A stretch of DNA of 64,000 nucleotides from Adenanthera pavonina (GCA_026686845.1 JAIVEN010000020.1:7405501-7469500); one strand, 5' to 3'; counted from the first letter of the stretch, positions 50,175 to 63,404 are shown. The notes: generated from the letters alone by a model not told the origin. Program-made: numbers and translations.

Positions 50175-53100
50175 ATGGCGGATCATGATCATGTCCTGCT
50201 GAAAAGTCTCAACAACACGAAGGAAACATGGAGAATAATAATGAGGGTTTGCAAAGGTGGACTATCAGAAATCAAGGCGAGTTGATAAGTTTGTCCTCAA
50301 TTAATATGGTACTTGTGGATGAGGAGGTATGTTCATTTGTTCTTTGTCAATCTCTGTAACTTCTTAGATTGCTAATGTTGATTCTACGTTAGTCTCTCAT
50401 CATTCTTTTGTATTAATGAACTAAAATTCAAGGCACTAGTGCCATGAACATCCTGCTGGAGTAATATCAGAAGGAATTGGTGAAAGGAAAATGTTATGTG
50501 ACTGAGAATTTCAAGGTTTCCAATAACACAGTTCAGTATCGTGCGACCAGCTATCCTTATAAAATCATTTTTAATCTAGGTACTTTTGTTGGACTTGGGG
50601 AGATAGATCTTCCTACTTGATGTCGTAGTTTTGTACCCATATCTAACATTGTATGTAACACCCATTATGACTTTGTTTTGGCATTGTGTGTAGAACTGGA
50701 GGAAAACAGGATAGAGGAAGGCTCAAGTGGAGAAAAATTGAGCTCCACGCAGTGACTTGAAGTAGGGCCACCGAGGTGAGAGAGCTCTAGAATGAGGTTT
50801 TCCGGCTAAAAGCACCGGCGCCGAGGTGAACTTAGTCAGAGCTGTGGCGAGAATCAAGATTTTTGTTTAAATCCGGATCTTTCAGTTGGACTGACAAAGA
50901 AGAAACAAAGGAGAAATGAGGGAGCTCTGCTAGGGTTTGAAGATTTCGGCCATTGGGAGTGTTTTCCAGCATCCAAGAACTTGGATTCAAGTTGGTAAGT
51001 GATTGTTACTCCTCCCTCTCTTTTTTCTTTGGTTGAACTTGGGGTTTTTCAGTTATAAGTTTGATCTTCGGTTTTGGCTAAAATCTACTGATTAAAATGG
51101 ATGAAATGAGATTAAGAAAATGTGTTTTGGTATTTTGGTTGCTTGGATGTGAGTTTTGAAGGGTTTAGGTATGATTGGAGCTTAACCCTAGGTTGTTTTT
51201 TGTTAGAGCTCTTGGAAATCCGAAGTGTATGGGATTGTTTGGTGTTTGAATGGTTCCTAGGAGCTTAATGATGCATGAAAGGGGTGTTGGAACCTTGGGT
51301 TAGGCTAAAGTAATTTAATTGTGATGTTTAGTTATTTGTATATTGTGTTAATTGAGGAATTGTTATATTGTGAAGGTTATTTGGTAGCCTGAGAGGGGTT
51401 CAAGCATGTCGGACGACTTGAGAAGTTCATAAAATTCACATGTGTGGTATTGACACTTGAGGTAACTGGGTGTTTGTTTGTATTGTATTGCTTGTATGGT
51501 AAGATAATACATATATTTGTGTATATATGCATGTTTCTTTCATACCACGTTATAGATGTGTTTGTGTGTACTGTTTTCTGTATATCGTGGTATGCATACA
51601 ACTAGATGATGATTATGATTACTATGATGATTATAATGATGATTAGAGATGATGATATGGACATGACATGATGTATACATGAAATTGTGATATGATGATG
51701 ATGATTATATGATGATACATGAGTATCACCACATGACATTGTGAGATTGCAATATATGACGGATCAGGTGGTGATGACGATATGATATATGATGATATAT
51801 GTTAGAGAGAATAAGGATGTAATGTATATATATCTGTTAAGGAGAATAAGGATGGGATCCCTGCGGCTAAATTGCTTCCTATGGCTAGGAGAGGAAAGGC
51901 GCACAGTGGACTGTACCTTCCCTAAATAGTTGCCAATCCGTGGTGGGAAAAGGGAAGGAGAGCCACGGTCCGAACATTATTGTTATCTTTGGCTGGGTGC
52001 ACTAATGGGAGGTGAGCTTGGTGATATTTGAAAATCAGTCTTCACCGACTATTGGAAGGGAATTACCTATACGAAATATCCTGTTATGACCATAGCCGGT
52101 GGTTCTTGCAGTGTGCGAGGGAGACATGCATTCTATTCATTTCACATTGCATTCATGAATTGTATGAGATATATGTATATATATGTGTGTGTATGTGGTT
52201 GTTCTCGTTTATTGAGACTTTGTTTCACACCCTTCTTCCATGAACTAATCTTTCAGGTGACAGTACTGGCACTAGTATGGAGAAGACGCATGAGTAGCAT
52301 TGGATGTGGGGATATTAAGTCTATGTAGTTTGTGTGTGTGTGTGTAATTTGGATATGTAACTTGTGCCAAGTAGGATAGAAGGTTTTGAAATAAATGTAT
52401 GACATAGATAAGGATTGTTATGGATAGATGTGCATATAGTTATGTATGTGGAATTGTGTTGTATGTGATGTGTATGTTGTATTGTGGTGGTTACATGGTT
52501 TTGGATGTTGGAAAGACAGTATGGTGGTGTTTGTTAGCTCAGAGTGGATTTGTTGCTCGTTGGTGTGTTTTAGGGCCTGTAACCAGTTTTGTCAAGTTGG
52601 GGTTCAAAGGGGTCAAATCTCATAGGAGTGATTCCTTTGTGGTGAAACCTCTTTGGACAAGTTGGTTTAGGGGTTTTGGACTTGTATAAATGGTCTTTGA
52701 GTGATCATTTGCCTTTGTTGGCAATTGGAGGTTGTTAGTGATGAGTTTTAGTCAACCAGTGGCCAAAATGGTGTTAGGGGTCTAGAATCTCCATATGTAG
52801 TTGGATTAAGGTGAAGTTGGTGTCTATGGATTGATTGAGACTAAATTGACTTGTAGGAGTTGGAATCAAGTCAATCGAAGTTTGGAGTATAAAGTTATAC
52901 ACGTCGAAAATTCACCCCAGTGGATGAAGTTTGCTAGTATAGAAAATCAGCATAGGGCGCCGCGGTGCCAGGAAGCAGGAGAGGTTTGGAGCCACAGCGC
53001 TACTATAGCAGCTACTGCCCTAGCCCAGATTTTGATGTTTTTTGGTTCATTTCCATTGTTCTGAAGTTTTGAAAAGTTGTTTTGAGATGTTTGGATTGTG

Positions 53101-53800
53101 TTTGGTTGGATTTCGAAGGTTTTGGTCAAGTCTGGAGGCATTTGGAGGTAGGGTGTTACATTGTAAATGGAAGACCCTTAATTGATGTTCTAGTAGGTTA
53201 AGCTTATTTCTATTCCTGGATTTAAAGTTGCATAGGACTAGTATGGTCTTAAATATATGGTATGTTTTGACTTTTTTTTTTTGGATTTACAGTACTTTTT
53301 TTTTGGCTTTTCCTATCTACAGATATGGTGGGCTTCCTTAAGACCTTTGGGTAGCTTGATGAATTTCATAAAAATAATCAAAGTCATAAAAGACTTTCCC
53401 TTAGTCTACCTAACCATCAGAAAGGTCACATCTAGTAAATAAATATAGCTTCCTTTCAATATGTTGCCATCTATTTTTGGCTTTAATTTTTTTTTCTTTT
53501 TACATCAATAAAGGTAATTGTGTGAATGTTATGCTGTTTAGGGATATCGCATATGATGCTTTTTGCTTGAAAGAAGAAGACATGGAACCCCCTATAGTTG
53601 TAGTATTGGAACTTGCTCACCTGAAACTAAATAATGGTCACTTTTTGTCCTTTGGTTCATCATTTTTGTTTGTTAAAGTTGTCTAAACTTATCCACAAGT
53701 TGTGTGTGCAGGAGTACTTGAACTAGCCAACTTATGGACTGCAACTAGAATTTTGTTCAATCCAAACCTTCCTAAAGTCTGAGATCTTGGAGCAAGGTCT
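50175..53800 (+). pseudogene. Replication protein A large-subunit-like gene (RPA1/DUF223), split by a solo LTR
   Basis: ATG at 50175 opens MADHDHVLLKSLNNTKETW, a start I recognise from plant RPA70-like/DUF223 proteins. After a frameshift comes ELISLSSINMVLVDEE with donor GTATGT at about 50327. Exon 2 (acceptor AG, from 50433) reads KELVKGKCYVTENFKVSNN, then YRATSYPYKIIFNLGTF and CRSFVPISNIV. It stops at the LTR (50654) and resumes at 53166 with NGRPLIDVLV in the same frame, ending at donor 53197. Later pieces are MVGFLKTFG (53323 on), VNVMLFRDIAYDAF and EPPIVVVLELAHLKL (53520-53635), and ANLWTATRILFNPNLPKV (53722-53775). In-frame stops are present in several exons. Intact relatives bind single-stranded DNA through OB folds. 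Confidence 0.82.
50654..53160 (+). mobile_element. Solo LTR, 2507 bp, TSD TTGTA, inside the RPA-like pseudogene
   Basis: It starts TGTAACACCC and ends GGGTGTTACA, exact inverse complements over 10 bp. TTGTA stands on both sides (50649-50653 and 53161-53165). It is collinear with the copy at 7467-9878. No internal retroviral sequence is adjacent. Removing it and one TTGTA reconnects the pseudogene frame. The long-LTR family is probably Ty3/gypsy, which is inference from length and ends only. Confidence 0.95.
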
Positions 53801-54002
53801 TAGTCTACTCTATTACTTCAATAAAACAATTGTATAAATATTCTGTGGTTGTTTTAGCTCTCATTGAATGAGTGGAAGTGAAGCAAGTTACCTGGGCCAA
53901 CATCCTCCACATCAAATGAGACTCCAACATTTACCCAAGAGATCTTGCCTTATCAAATTCCATATGTTCATACAAACTTTGTGATCTATCCAAGAAGATA
54001 TA
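53801..54002. other. Short spacer after the pseudogene
   Basis: Possible remains of the 3' part of the RPA-like gene, but no conserved segment is visible. Confidence 0.4.
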
Positions 54003-55196
54003 TGTTAGATTGGTTGGTCACCCAGGAGGGGTTGAAGTAGGTGTCACAATGTTTGCCCTTGTGAATAACAATGCAATGATGCAATAAGATGCAGCAAAAC
54101 AATGATGAATAGACTATAGTGAGAAGATGAAGTTTTAGGTAGAGAAGATCATGACAACAAGATTTATCCTAGTTTGGTTGAACCACTTGGTCTAATCCAA
54201 TCCCCAAGTAACCCACTTGAGATTTTTTACTAGATCCCACAAGTTTGATCTTGGCACTTATGAAGCCACATTACATCCTAGGGATACCACACCCTTGAAT
54301 CTCTTCTTACACTCCTACAAGATGTGATTACAATCTTCTCTTAGAGTTTACCTATTCTAAGTAATGTACCCAAGTAGAAAAGAAGTATTTACAAACAATA
54401 AACTCTCACTTACAAAAAGTAATAAGAAACATTGTAGCTCAAAAAGTCATTGAAGCATGGTAGGTAGGGCTTTAAATCAATGTAATAGCATTTTGACTCT
54501 AAAATACTTAATGTTATTACCCACCACCTTAAATGTGGTTTTATATATAAATTTCAAGGAAATCTAACAGTTAGAGACATTAACTAGTCATTACTAAACT
54601 TGTTTTACCATTCACCTATTGCATCTAATGTGTGTCAAAGCTTGGTAGGAAAAGCAAGGTAGGTTGATAGGACAACCTAACTAGCCGTTAGACATTTCGC
54701 TTAACATTGAACTATGTTATCATGACAAGGTATATCCCTTATCAAGTAATCAAGCACTATTCCAGGTTTTAGACGCGAAGCTCAAGAACAATTTCATGAT
54801 AACCTACCATAGTTGTCAGGACAAGCTATCAACCTGAGGAAACCCAGAAGCTAAAGTTCAAGGTTGTTAGAACAAGCTTCATAGGAAGTCACTCCTTGTT
54901 ATGATAAGCTTAAATCCATAAAAACTGGGTTTTGAAAAGCAACCTTGGAAGGACAAGCTAAGGTTTGTATCATGACAAGCAAATTGAATCAGGGTTTGGT
55001 TGCTTTCTGAAGAGCCACGATTTCATGACAACCTAGGGGACCTGTCAAGAAATCATGCTAAACCCAAGAGACTTCCTTTCCTTTTCCAAAGCCTTGTCAT
55101 GACAAGTTGGGTACAATGTCGTGACAAGTTATAAACAGTGAACACAACATTATGAAAGCCCATGATTTCATAACTACCTAAGGACCTATTAGGTTT
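54003..55196 (-). repeat. Minus-strand Copia-type LTR piece, 5' end missing
   Basis: On the minus strand it ends CAACCAATCTAACA at 54003. Before that come the CTCCTGGGTG and CCTAGTTTGG/GGTTGAACCACTTGG phrases that mark the R/U5 of the Copia-type LTRs here. Its U3 (54700-55150) contains palindromic CTTGTCATGACAAG and related units. The TG start is not found. It stops where the plus-strand LTR begins at 55197, so insertion or rearrangement truncated it. Confidence 0.7.
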
Positions 55197-55307
55197 AACA
55201 TAATATAGGTTTTGATGACGACAAATGTAAAGTTATAAGGAACAAATACATCATGTTTGTCTAAAATATATTTTATTCCTAAAAGAAGTAAAATGTGCAT
55301 TAACATC

Positions 55308-56963
55308 TATTGAATCAAGTGTTTTGATGATTCCAAACTAACCTTCAAGAGCTTGGAGAGAAGATATCAAAGGTGCATAAAAGATTTCAAGTAAAGAAAT
55401 TCAAGAAAAACTAGCACAAGAATCAATGTAGAATCTCTAACAGTGTTTAAATTGAGGAAAAGACTTTGAATTGGCAAAAAGATATTTTAAAACTATGATT
55501 CTATGTTAATTCATAGAATATTTGAAAAACACTCATCAACAGACGAAGTTTGAAAGGTTAATACTGATCTGTTGTTTTAAAAATTTGAACTTTGGCTTTG
55601 AAAATTCGAATTTCAAATTGAAGATGAACAACTCTGAAAAGAGCCTTCTTTGACAGACGAACTTTGACTGCAAAAATTTGAACTTTGAATCAAGTCTGAT
55701 AGGAGCCTTCTCTGACGGATGAACTTCAGCTTTTGAAAGTTCGAATTTCTAACAAAACACAATTCATGAAAAATGAAAAATTTATTTGAGCATATGTCAA
55801 AGTTCATTTGAAAACAAAGTTTAAAAAGAGCTCCAAGATAGCCCACTGACAGACAAACTTTGATATTGCAAATTTGAATTGTAGAAACAAAGCTTAAAAG
55901 TCTGTAAGACAATCTGTTGTCATACTTATACTAGTATGTAGAAATTCGAATTTTGAACTAAGTCTAAGAAGAGTTCTCTCTGATAGATGAACTTTGAATC
56001 TTGATAATTCGAATTTCGAAAAGATGAACTATTGTGCCTCATTGAGCTGCCCACTGACAGATGAATGTTGACCAACCAAAATTCAAACTTCGAAGGTACT
56101 ATAGCAATTTGGGACTACTATTCACACTTTTAAGAAGACCTTTCAACTTGAAAATTCGTATGTTCCAACACAGAAAAATTTCTCAATGATGAAAATTTGA
56201 ACTTTGCTTTACAACAGATGAACCTTGAAATTTAATGTTGAAATCTTTAACTTTTGGTCTCTTCAAAATTCATCTGTTTACCAACTAAAATTTGAACTTT
56301 GGATGTCAAAAGCATTAAATGCGGTTGGTGAACGGATAGTTTTTCAGAGTAACCATTGGGTAACTTCTCCAACGGATAGATTTGTCTCTAACATATAGTT
56401 AATATCTAAATCTATAAATATAATATCATTTGAAGTTGTGTGTAACGATTTTAACATTGTATATACTGAAATTCTGTCAAATTCTCAACTCAAAATCTTC
56501 TACTCTCATACTTTAGTCTTCTGCACTTAAACTTTCATATACACTCTAAGTTGGAGAGTTCATTCTTTGTAATCAATCTTATCTTTATCTGGAAGAAAGA
56601 TTTTCTTGTGAGGGAATATCACAAGGGACTTGGGAAGCACTTAGCTAAAGTGCAGAAAGAGAACTTGTAAGCTCTAAGAACAGAGCATCAAAGCTATACT
56701 GAGGCAATTGCAAGAAGCCCACTGAATTCTTGCAGGATAGTTGAAAATCTCAAGTAGTTGCTTGGGGACTGGACGTAGGTCAAGATAGAGAGACCAAACC
56801 AGGATAAAAATCTGTGTCAATCCTTCTCCTTTACTGCTCTTATATTGCTATTATATTGTTCTCTGTTTTACAGAACTGTTTGTTTTCATTATATGCTTGA
56901 CTTTTGCAGAAAATTTTGATCTTGCCAATTCACCCCCCTCTTGGGAAGCCAGCTTATCTAACA
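55308..56963 (+). mobile_element. Copia-type solo LTR, 1656 bp, TSD ACATC
   Basis: It begins TATTGAATCAAGTG (TG mutated to TA) and ends CTTATCTAACA. ACATC flanks it at 55303-55307 and 56964-56968, and the host LTR continues across (TTAACATC/TATTTAATT). It is of the same family as 10562-12421: same U3 AAATTCGAATTT repeats, TATAAATA at 56413, GGGACTGGACGTAGGTCAA and AACCAGGATAAA near the end. Confidence 0.92.
56413..56420 (+). promoter_or_regulatory. LTR TATA box
   Basis: TATAAATA after the U3 repeats, at the same place as in the sister LTR at 11872. Confidence 0.65.
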
Positions 56964-58049
56964 ACATCTATTTAATTATATTTATAATGCATATATTATG
57001 CTATGTACTAATATAACCACTGTGCTCTTATATTTTATAATACAAGTTGGATATATAAATTGGACTAACTACTTGTTTTATAAGTATAATACATTAAATA
57101 TAGGATTGTCCAACTAAGAAGAGTAAGTATTGAAATAAAGAAAGGAAAACCAATATCATGTCTCACTCAAAGAATATGAAGAGAAAGGATGCTCTAAAAA
57201 TTGAAGATTGGAAAGGAGCATGCCAAGAATAGAATGACCAAGTGAAAGTGGTGTTTAACTTATGAACACCTAGCTATTACGTATATTTTATTTTCACTTA
57301 GGTCTTAAGGTGGTTTAATCTTTGAAATTTACTTAATCTTGTTAGCATATTTTTTAAATGAGTTAGATTAAGTAAATATAATGTTAGCATGTGTTAAAAT
57401 TAAGATATGTTAGCTAACAGATAAATTTTGCTATTTGACTTATACCTATTTTGTGCAAAATTTACACTTTGCTTGTTGAAATTCAAAGTTACAGAGGTTC
57501 TATCTCTTGTACACGAATTTTGGTTCTGAAATTCGAATTTTGAGCTAAGTATAGTTAGCGAAAGTGTGTAAAATTGACATGAAGCTTAGTTAAAATTTTA
57601 TTGTTGGTGGAATTCAAAGTGAATTCAAAGTCATAGCCTCCAACAAACAAACATTGAACTTCAAAGTATGAATTTTGAATTGAGAACTTTTGTATCATGC
57701 TGAACATGCCTTTGATGAAGGAATTTCAGTTTTTGAAATTCAAATTTTGGTCTCTGGAATTCGAATTTCAAAGTGTATTATGAAAACTTGAAGCAGTTGT
57801 TCAAACCCAACAGATGCATTACAAACTCAAAATTTGAATGTCACTTGGTAACAAACAAATTTTAAAGTTCAATGTAAAACACATAACTATACTAACTCTG
57901 TGAAGTTCATATATTGAGCTACAAAATTCGAATGTTGATATGTCAGGCACATTTAATGTAGTTGTTGAACAGCTCTTTTTGTAGAGTCACAGCTAGAACT
58001 TATGTCTAACAGGTAGATCTTGTGTCTAATAACTAGTTAAACTATAATC

Positions 58050-58057
58050 TATAAATA
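58050..58057 (+). promoter_or_regulatory. LTR TATA box (interrupted host LTR)
   Basis: TATAAATA in the broken plus-strand LTR, at the position that corresponds to the inverse TATTTATA at 48851 in the minus-strand copy. Confidence 0.65.
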
Positions 58058-58191
58058 AAACTTCATTTGAACTTATGAGTAACGATTTTAAGTGAATTAA
58101 TTGTCAAAATACCGTTGTAATGGATAAAATCATTTTGTTTGAGTATTCAAAGCTAAACCCACCTAATTATAGTGAGCTTCAATGTATTATT

Positions 58192-61100
58192 TGTAATATC
58201 CCTATTTTTATAGGATGGCATAAAATGCATGAAGAGATGGGAAAGGAAGTGAGTAATTGGAATTAATTTTCCATAAGGTTCTCAACAAAAATTAATTTTA
58301 GAACTCACCCTACAAGATATACAATATACCACTTGAATGGAAGCTCATCCTGAGTTAAACACAATGATATAAGTATTAAGTAGCCAAGAGGTCTATATTG
58401 AAAGATAGATCAATTTAAAAGTTAATGTGAATAGTAAAAAAAGAAATAATAAAAAAATTGGTCTTTGAGAAAAATTACTAGAAATGCCCAAAAGAATGGG
58501 TAATTATGTTTATGATACTACTTAAGGGTAAAATGGCCATTTCCTAGATTAGGAAATAAAATGTGAAAATTTCATTTAAAGCCCAAGGGAAAATGCTGAT
58601 TGCATAAAATATACAGAGAAGCAGCAAAAACTAAGGGACATAGAAAGAAACGAAAAAGGGCAAACTAGTCATTTTTCAGGTAAGACCAGAAAATGAGAAA
58701 ATCATAATTTTATCCATAGAAATGAAAATACTTTGCTAGTTAATCCCCAAAAAGAAGGAATTTTATTTCAATTTAGTCCCTAGGAAAGATTATGAAAAGG
58801 GACCTGAGAGTTTCAAAAATTATAATTTTGCCCCGGGTCAAGGGCAATTTCAAAATTTTTAAAATTTTTGTCAAATTGAAGCCCTCAACAAGTTGAGGCC
58901 AATGATATATATCATGGGGATTAATAGATTAAAAATAAAGAAATAATTAGTGTCGAATATGAAAAAATAACTATATACCGATAAAATAAGTTTGTGGGCC
59001 CTACAAGCAACAAAAAGGAAAATGGATCAATATAAGAGCTCCACATAGATATTTTATGGGACAGGATAATTATTGAAATCTAAATGTAAATTTAGAATCA
59101 TCCTGTATCCTTTAAATGATAAAATATCACAAGAAGTTATTTATAGGTATGGGTAAAAAGAATCCGGCACAGGCTATATCCAGACCAGGAAAAGTATAAA
59201 GTAATTTGGCAAAGTTCCCCTCCTCTTAGTCCTGCAAGTCAGTTGCCATGAGAGGAAATTAGATTATTTAATTAATTGTTTGAAAACTTGGACGAGAAGT
59301 ATGCTTAAACCAAACCAAAGTTAAGATGTTAATCCATGATTAATGTCTCTATTACATCTCTCTCCTCTTGGCTGAATTACGTGCTGTCTTGGAGGGTCTA
59401 AGAGCTTAAAAATTTTAGAAGCAAGAAGCTAAGTGGCATTGGGAAAGAAGGAAGAAAAGAGAAGAGCCAAGCTTGAGAGTTGCAAGATAAAGTGTAAGGT
59501 AAGACTTTCTACCACACCAAGCTTGTTTCTTGAGTGGTTTAAGCTAGTTTCATGGAGTTCTCTTCTTTAACTTCTTAAGTTCATATCTGTCCTAGGTTAG
59601 GAATATGAAAAGAGAAAGGTTTTCATGCAATAGACTTGGGGGAAAACATGAACTAGTTAAGAGAAACATGATTTTGTAAACTTAGCAAGATTTTGAAGGA
59701 ACCACTTCTTCTCTCTTACCCCCTATTTCAGCCAGATTAGTGGGTCATGTCGGAGTGAGAATTTCATGATTTTGATGCCAAAAATGGATTCCCCATGATG
59801 GAAAACCTTAGGAATGAGTATAGGTTTCATGGTTAAGCTTAAGATGAAGAAAATGGAATTTTAGGGTTTTGTTAAGACTTAATGAAGTAACACCATGAAT
59901 CAGTAGTTTAAGTGGTTGTTTAATGATGTATATAGGATCAAGGAAACTTAAGAATGCTCTTGGAAGGGTTAGAATCAAGTGGTGAAGCAAAGGATACACC
60001 AAGGTATTTTTTCCCATTACTTGCATTAAGTTATCATATTTGATTCCTATGAACTTTTTGTTTTGCCAGATAAATGCTTTGATGTTTTGATGATGTTGGA
60101 TGAGTTAAATGAGGGATTAATGACCCTGGGATATCCAAAATACAAAATGAAACTCTACCGAAATTTTTGTAAAAAATTATGACATAAAGGTTCTAAAGTG
60201 TTGTTTAATGTATTATGATGTTTGCGATCAATATGATATTATGAATGCATTAATGGATAATTCCTACTGTGATTTTATAATCTCACCCTACCCCAACACT
60301 AACCATGATAGGGTCATGTCATACCAAAGCTCAAGGCAAGGTTAGTGAAATTGAAGAGAAGCATGAAGATTTTACCAATTGTGAAAATTTTAGAGTGTCA
60401 ATTTGGCAAATTGTATAATATCATGTAAAGTATTATGAATATGTAATTTTGCATGGTTATACTTCCATAAACCCTATATGAAATATTATTTATGGAATTG
60501 GTGCAATGGATGATGATGTGTAAAGGTTATGAAGCTTATTTTGTCAAATTATGAATGGAAAAGCTTATCTTAAGCAGCCTGAGAGAACATAGGTACTGTT
60601 CATTTGAAACAGGGTAACTAGTTTAATTAAGTTTGCATGATCTAAAAGTAGATGGAACATGATTTCCATAGAGCCATATAACACTTAAATTGGGTAAGTG
60701 AGTGATTTATAGTAAATTTTTAAATTAGGATTAAAACCTGGATAGTGAATGGAAAACTGCGAATGTTACTGAAGGTATTGAAAATTTCTAAAGGCATTAT
60801 AATATTGTACAGAGCTCTAAAAATTCATTGGTTTGTATGTAAGAAGTTATATGTCTTAATTTTAATCTGCCACTGATTTGGAAGTGATTGGAGCTATAGA
60901 TTGAGAGATATATAAGTTTTCCTAAAACTATCCTAGTAAAAGTAGTATTTTGATCCTTAATGGTTTAAGTTAGTGCCATGTCCTGTGCATCTTGAATAAA
61001 TGTACAAGAAAAATATTTATAAAAATTTGACATTTAGATATTTCATATGAGATAAAGAATTCATGATTTGGCTCAGGGAATAATGAGACATGAATTTTTA

Positions 61101-61451
61101 AAATTAAGACCAAAATCCTGGGAAGACATAAAATGACCAAATATATAGTAAAATATAAGGAATAAACTGTATGAATTGGCCAATTGAATGTCCAAATTAT
61201 AATTTTTATCATGTAGTGAATATTTTTACCTATTTTTAGAGACTTGAATAACTTCAATATGATTTTTGTAGAATTAGTTATGAATTTTCAAAATTTGTTG
61301 GGAAAAAATGGAAAATGTCACATGAACAGTACTATGAAAAAAAGAAAATTTTGTTTTCAATTATTATGTGATTCAAGCTTCTAATCAAGTATAATTAGAC
61401 TCTAATGAGGTCTAATACATGAAAAAATGGGCCTAAAATTAAGATGTTACA
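58192..61451 (+). mobile_element. Solo LTR, 3260 bp, TSD TTATT/TTATC
   Basis: It begins TGTAATATCCC and ends GATGTTACA, a decayed form of the TGTAACACCC/GGGTGTTACA ends. It is flanked by TTATT (58187-58191) and TTATC (61452-61456). The intact relative of the host LTR reads GTATTATCTACTCT at the same point, which shows TTATC is original and that 58192-61451 is an insertion. It is longer than, and not obviously collinear with, the 2.4-2.5-kb LTRs, so it is probably a different subfamily. The minus-strand open frames inside (59808-60026, 60970-61257) show no domain. Confidence 0.88.
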
Positions 61452-61959
61452 TTATCCACTTTGAAAGAGAGTTTATGTTCTATAATCTTTCTTTCTATAA
61501 TCTCTTGATAGAATCTTAGTGTGGGAAAATACTAAGCCGCTATTTGGTAAGGGGGTTTGAAAAGGGAATCCCCTGTTTGGATCCAGAAGCTTTTATAGAT
61601 GGGAGGGAAGCGAGGGAAGTTGCTTCCCTCCCCCTATTTGGATAGGATATTTTCAGAGAGGGGAGGGGAGGATAGCTCCAACTTTCCCCTCTGAAAGTGG
61701 GGGGCGACCAGAAGCAGTATGATTTTTTTTTTGTTTTACCATATACCCTCTACACTCATTGCATCTTTCTTTCTCTTTTCTTTCTAACTTGTCTTCTTTC
61801 TCTTTTCTTCATATCAAAATCACGTCTCTGCTCCAGCTCCCCTCCGAGTCATCACGGCACATCATCATCTCTAGCTGAGCAATCCTTCGTCGCCACCTCC
61901 TCCGTCATCAGGAATCGAGCAACCTCCATCGTTGTCGTCATTGAACTCTAACTCCCCTA

Positions 61960-63404
61960 TGAGTCATAATAAGTTTGCTCTTCTCATTACTTTTTTCATG
62001 ATTTGAAAATTGATTACCCGGATCTACTCTATTCTCTGTCATACATTATGAATTTGGCCGAGTTTCTATGATTTAATATGTTTCATCACGTCATATTTGC
62101 TAGATCTGTCTAATTTGCATCTTGTATATAATGTTAATTGTCCATGAAATTCCTAGAATTGTTTGACCATTGTAGGGAAGGACCATCTATTTGTTTTTGG
62201 TTTTGTAACTCCTTCCCAACCCTTTTTGCCTTTGTGCTCTTTTTCACTAAAATGACTGTGTACATAAATTTTGAATCAATATATGAGCATGACTTGATAT
62301 GATTGCTAAATCAATATACTCTCATTATTTAACCAATACAACTAGCAGACATCTCATGCCATTTCCAAGATATAATCAAACGTATAGGAATGAAAAATAT
62401 TTAATGTATCCACCGGACAAATGATTGGATCTTTTGAAAAAAGTTTAATGCCCAAATCAAGATCTTAAATTATGATTCTTGAAGGCTCTTACAATTTTGA
62501 TTTTTTTTCCCACAATTGGTTTCTTTCAACAATATTGTTGGCAATGCTAAAATTTTATTACAACATTGAAAATTGAAACTGCCAATGATGTTTGTGTGTG
62601 TGTTTCACATTGCAAATAAACGAGAGTGATGAGCCCTCCATCATAAACTCATAGTGCGTCTAAATACTTGTTGGTACTTCACATGCAAACTAATTAAGCC
62701 ATATTTTATTGTCTAATGCATTACTCAGTGCTGGCCAAAAAAAAATAAAGCCCTTTTTTAATTGTCTTTCCTTTTTTGACAAATGCATTTAGAAATTGCT
62801 CTAACAAATAAAGATGTGCGTAGCTCTGACTTTTTTTTGTGCCTCCAAAACGAAGAGCCTTCTCCCTTTGGGAAGTGAACATGATGTGAAGCTTGCTGTA
62901 CTTTGAAATTGTTGTGGCCACTGCGTTTTATATGTCCTTTTTGTTTGTCTGCTTGATCAAGAAGCCAGTTAGTTCAACTAAAAGCTTTAGAGATTTTCTT
63001 TGCTTTATTTTCTTTCTTGTCTTGTGTTTCTTGTAAATACTCCATGTACATGCCTTTTTTTGAGTTTCAACATAGCACTTTTTTACTAACAATTATATAA
63101 CTCAGGTATAACTTTTCGTTTTGGCTGAATTGCTATTGATCTTTCCTGAATATGATGGGTTTGTATGATTAGGCATTGGATATGGTAGACTAAAGAATAA
63201 GGGCAGTATTTTCACTTCATAGGCAATACACTTTAATCATTTGCTGATACTTGGATATACGTCAAAGAGTTATAGCTTAACTGAGATGTGTTCTTGTGCA
63301 CTACTACTTGGATCAGATGTCTCCAAAAGACAAATAAGTTATACTATGAGTTCCAAGAGAGAAAAGGAATATGCCCAAGTAATGAATTGAATAACTTGTA
63401 GTAC
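61960..63404. other. Non-coding interior of the PIF element
   Basis: No clear Myb-like second protein, which autonomous PIF elements encode, was recognised. A minus-strand frame at 62721-62921 has no domain. Confidence 0.4.

Larger units (their letters stand above)
55197..61535 (+). repeat. Plus-strand Copia-type LTR broken by two solo LTRs and a PIF element
   Basis: Pieces 55197-55307, 56964-58191 and 61452-61535 together match the minus-strand LTR at 48289-50147 in order: the start TATTAGGTTTAACATAAT versus TGTTAGGTTTAATATAAT, then TTATAAGGAAC, CAAGTTGGATATATAAATTG, TTAGATTAAGTAAA, TATAAATA at 58050, and TTGAAAGAGAGTTT then AATCTTAGTGTGGG at 61461-61525. The match ends in the host phrase AATACTAA at 61535, where the PIF element begins. 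Joining the pieces after removing the insertions restores collinearity at each junction. The final third of the LTR is not present before the window ends. Confidence 0.85.

Noticed and set aside
55197..56963. A single LTR from 55197 to 56963
   Set aside because: The ACATC duplication shows a 55308-56963 insertion. 55197-55307 belongs to the host LTR that matches 50147 downward.
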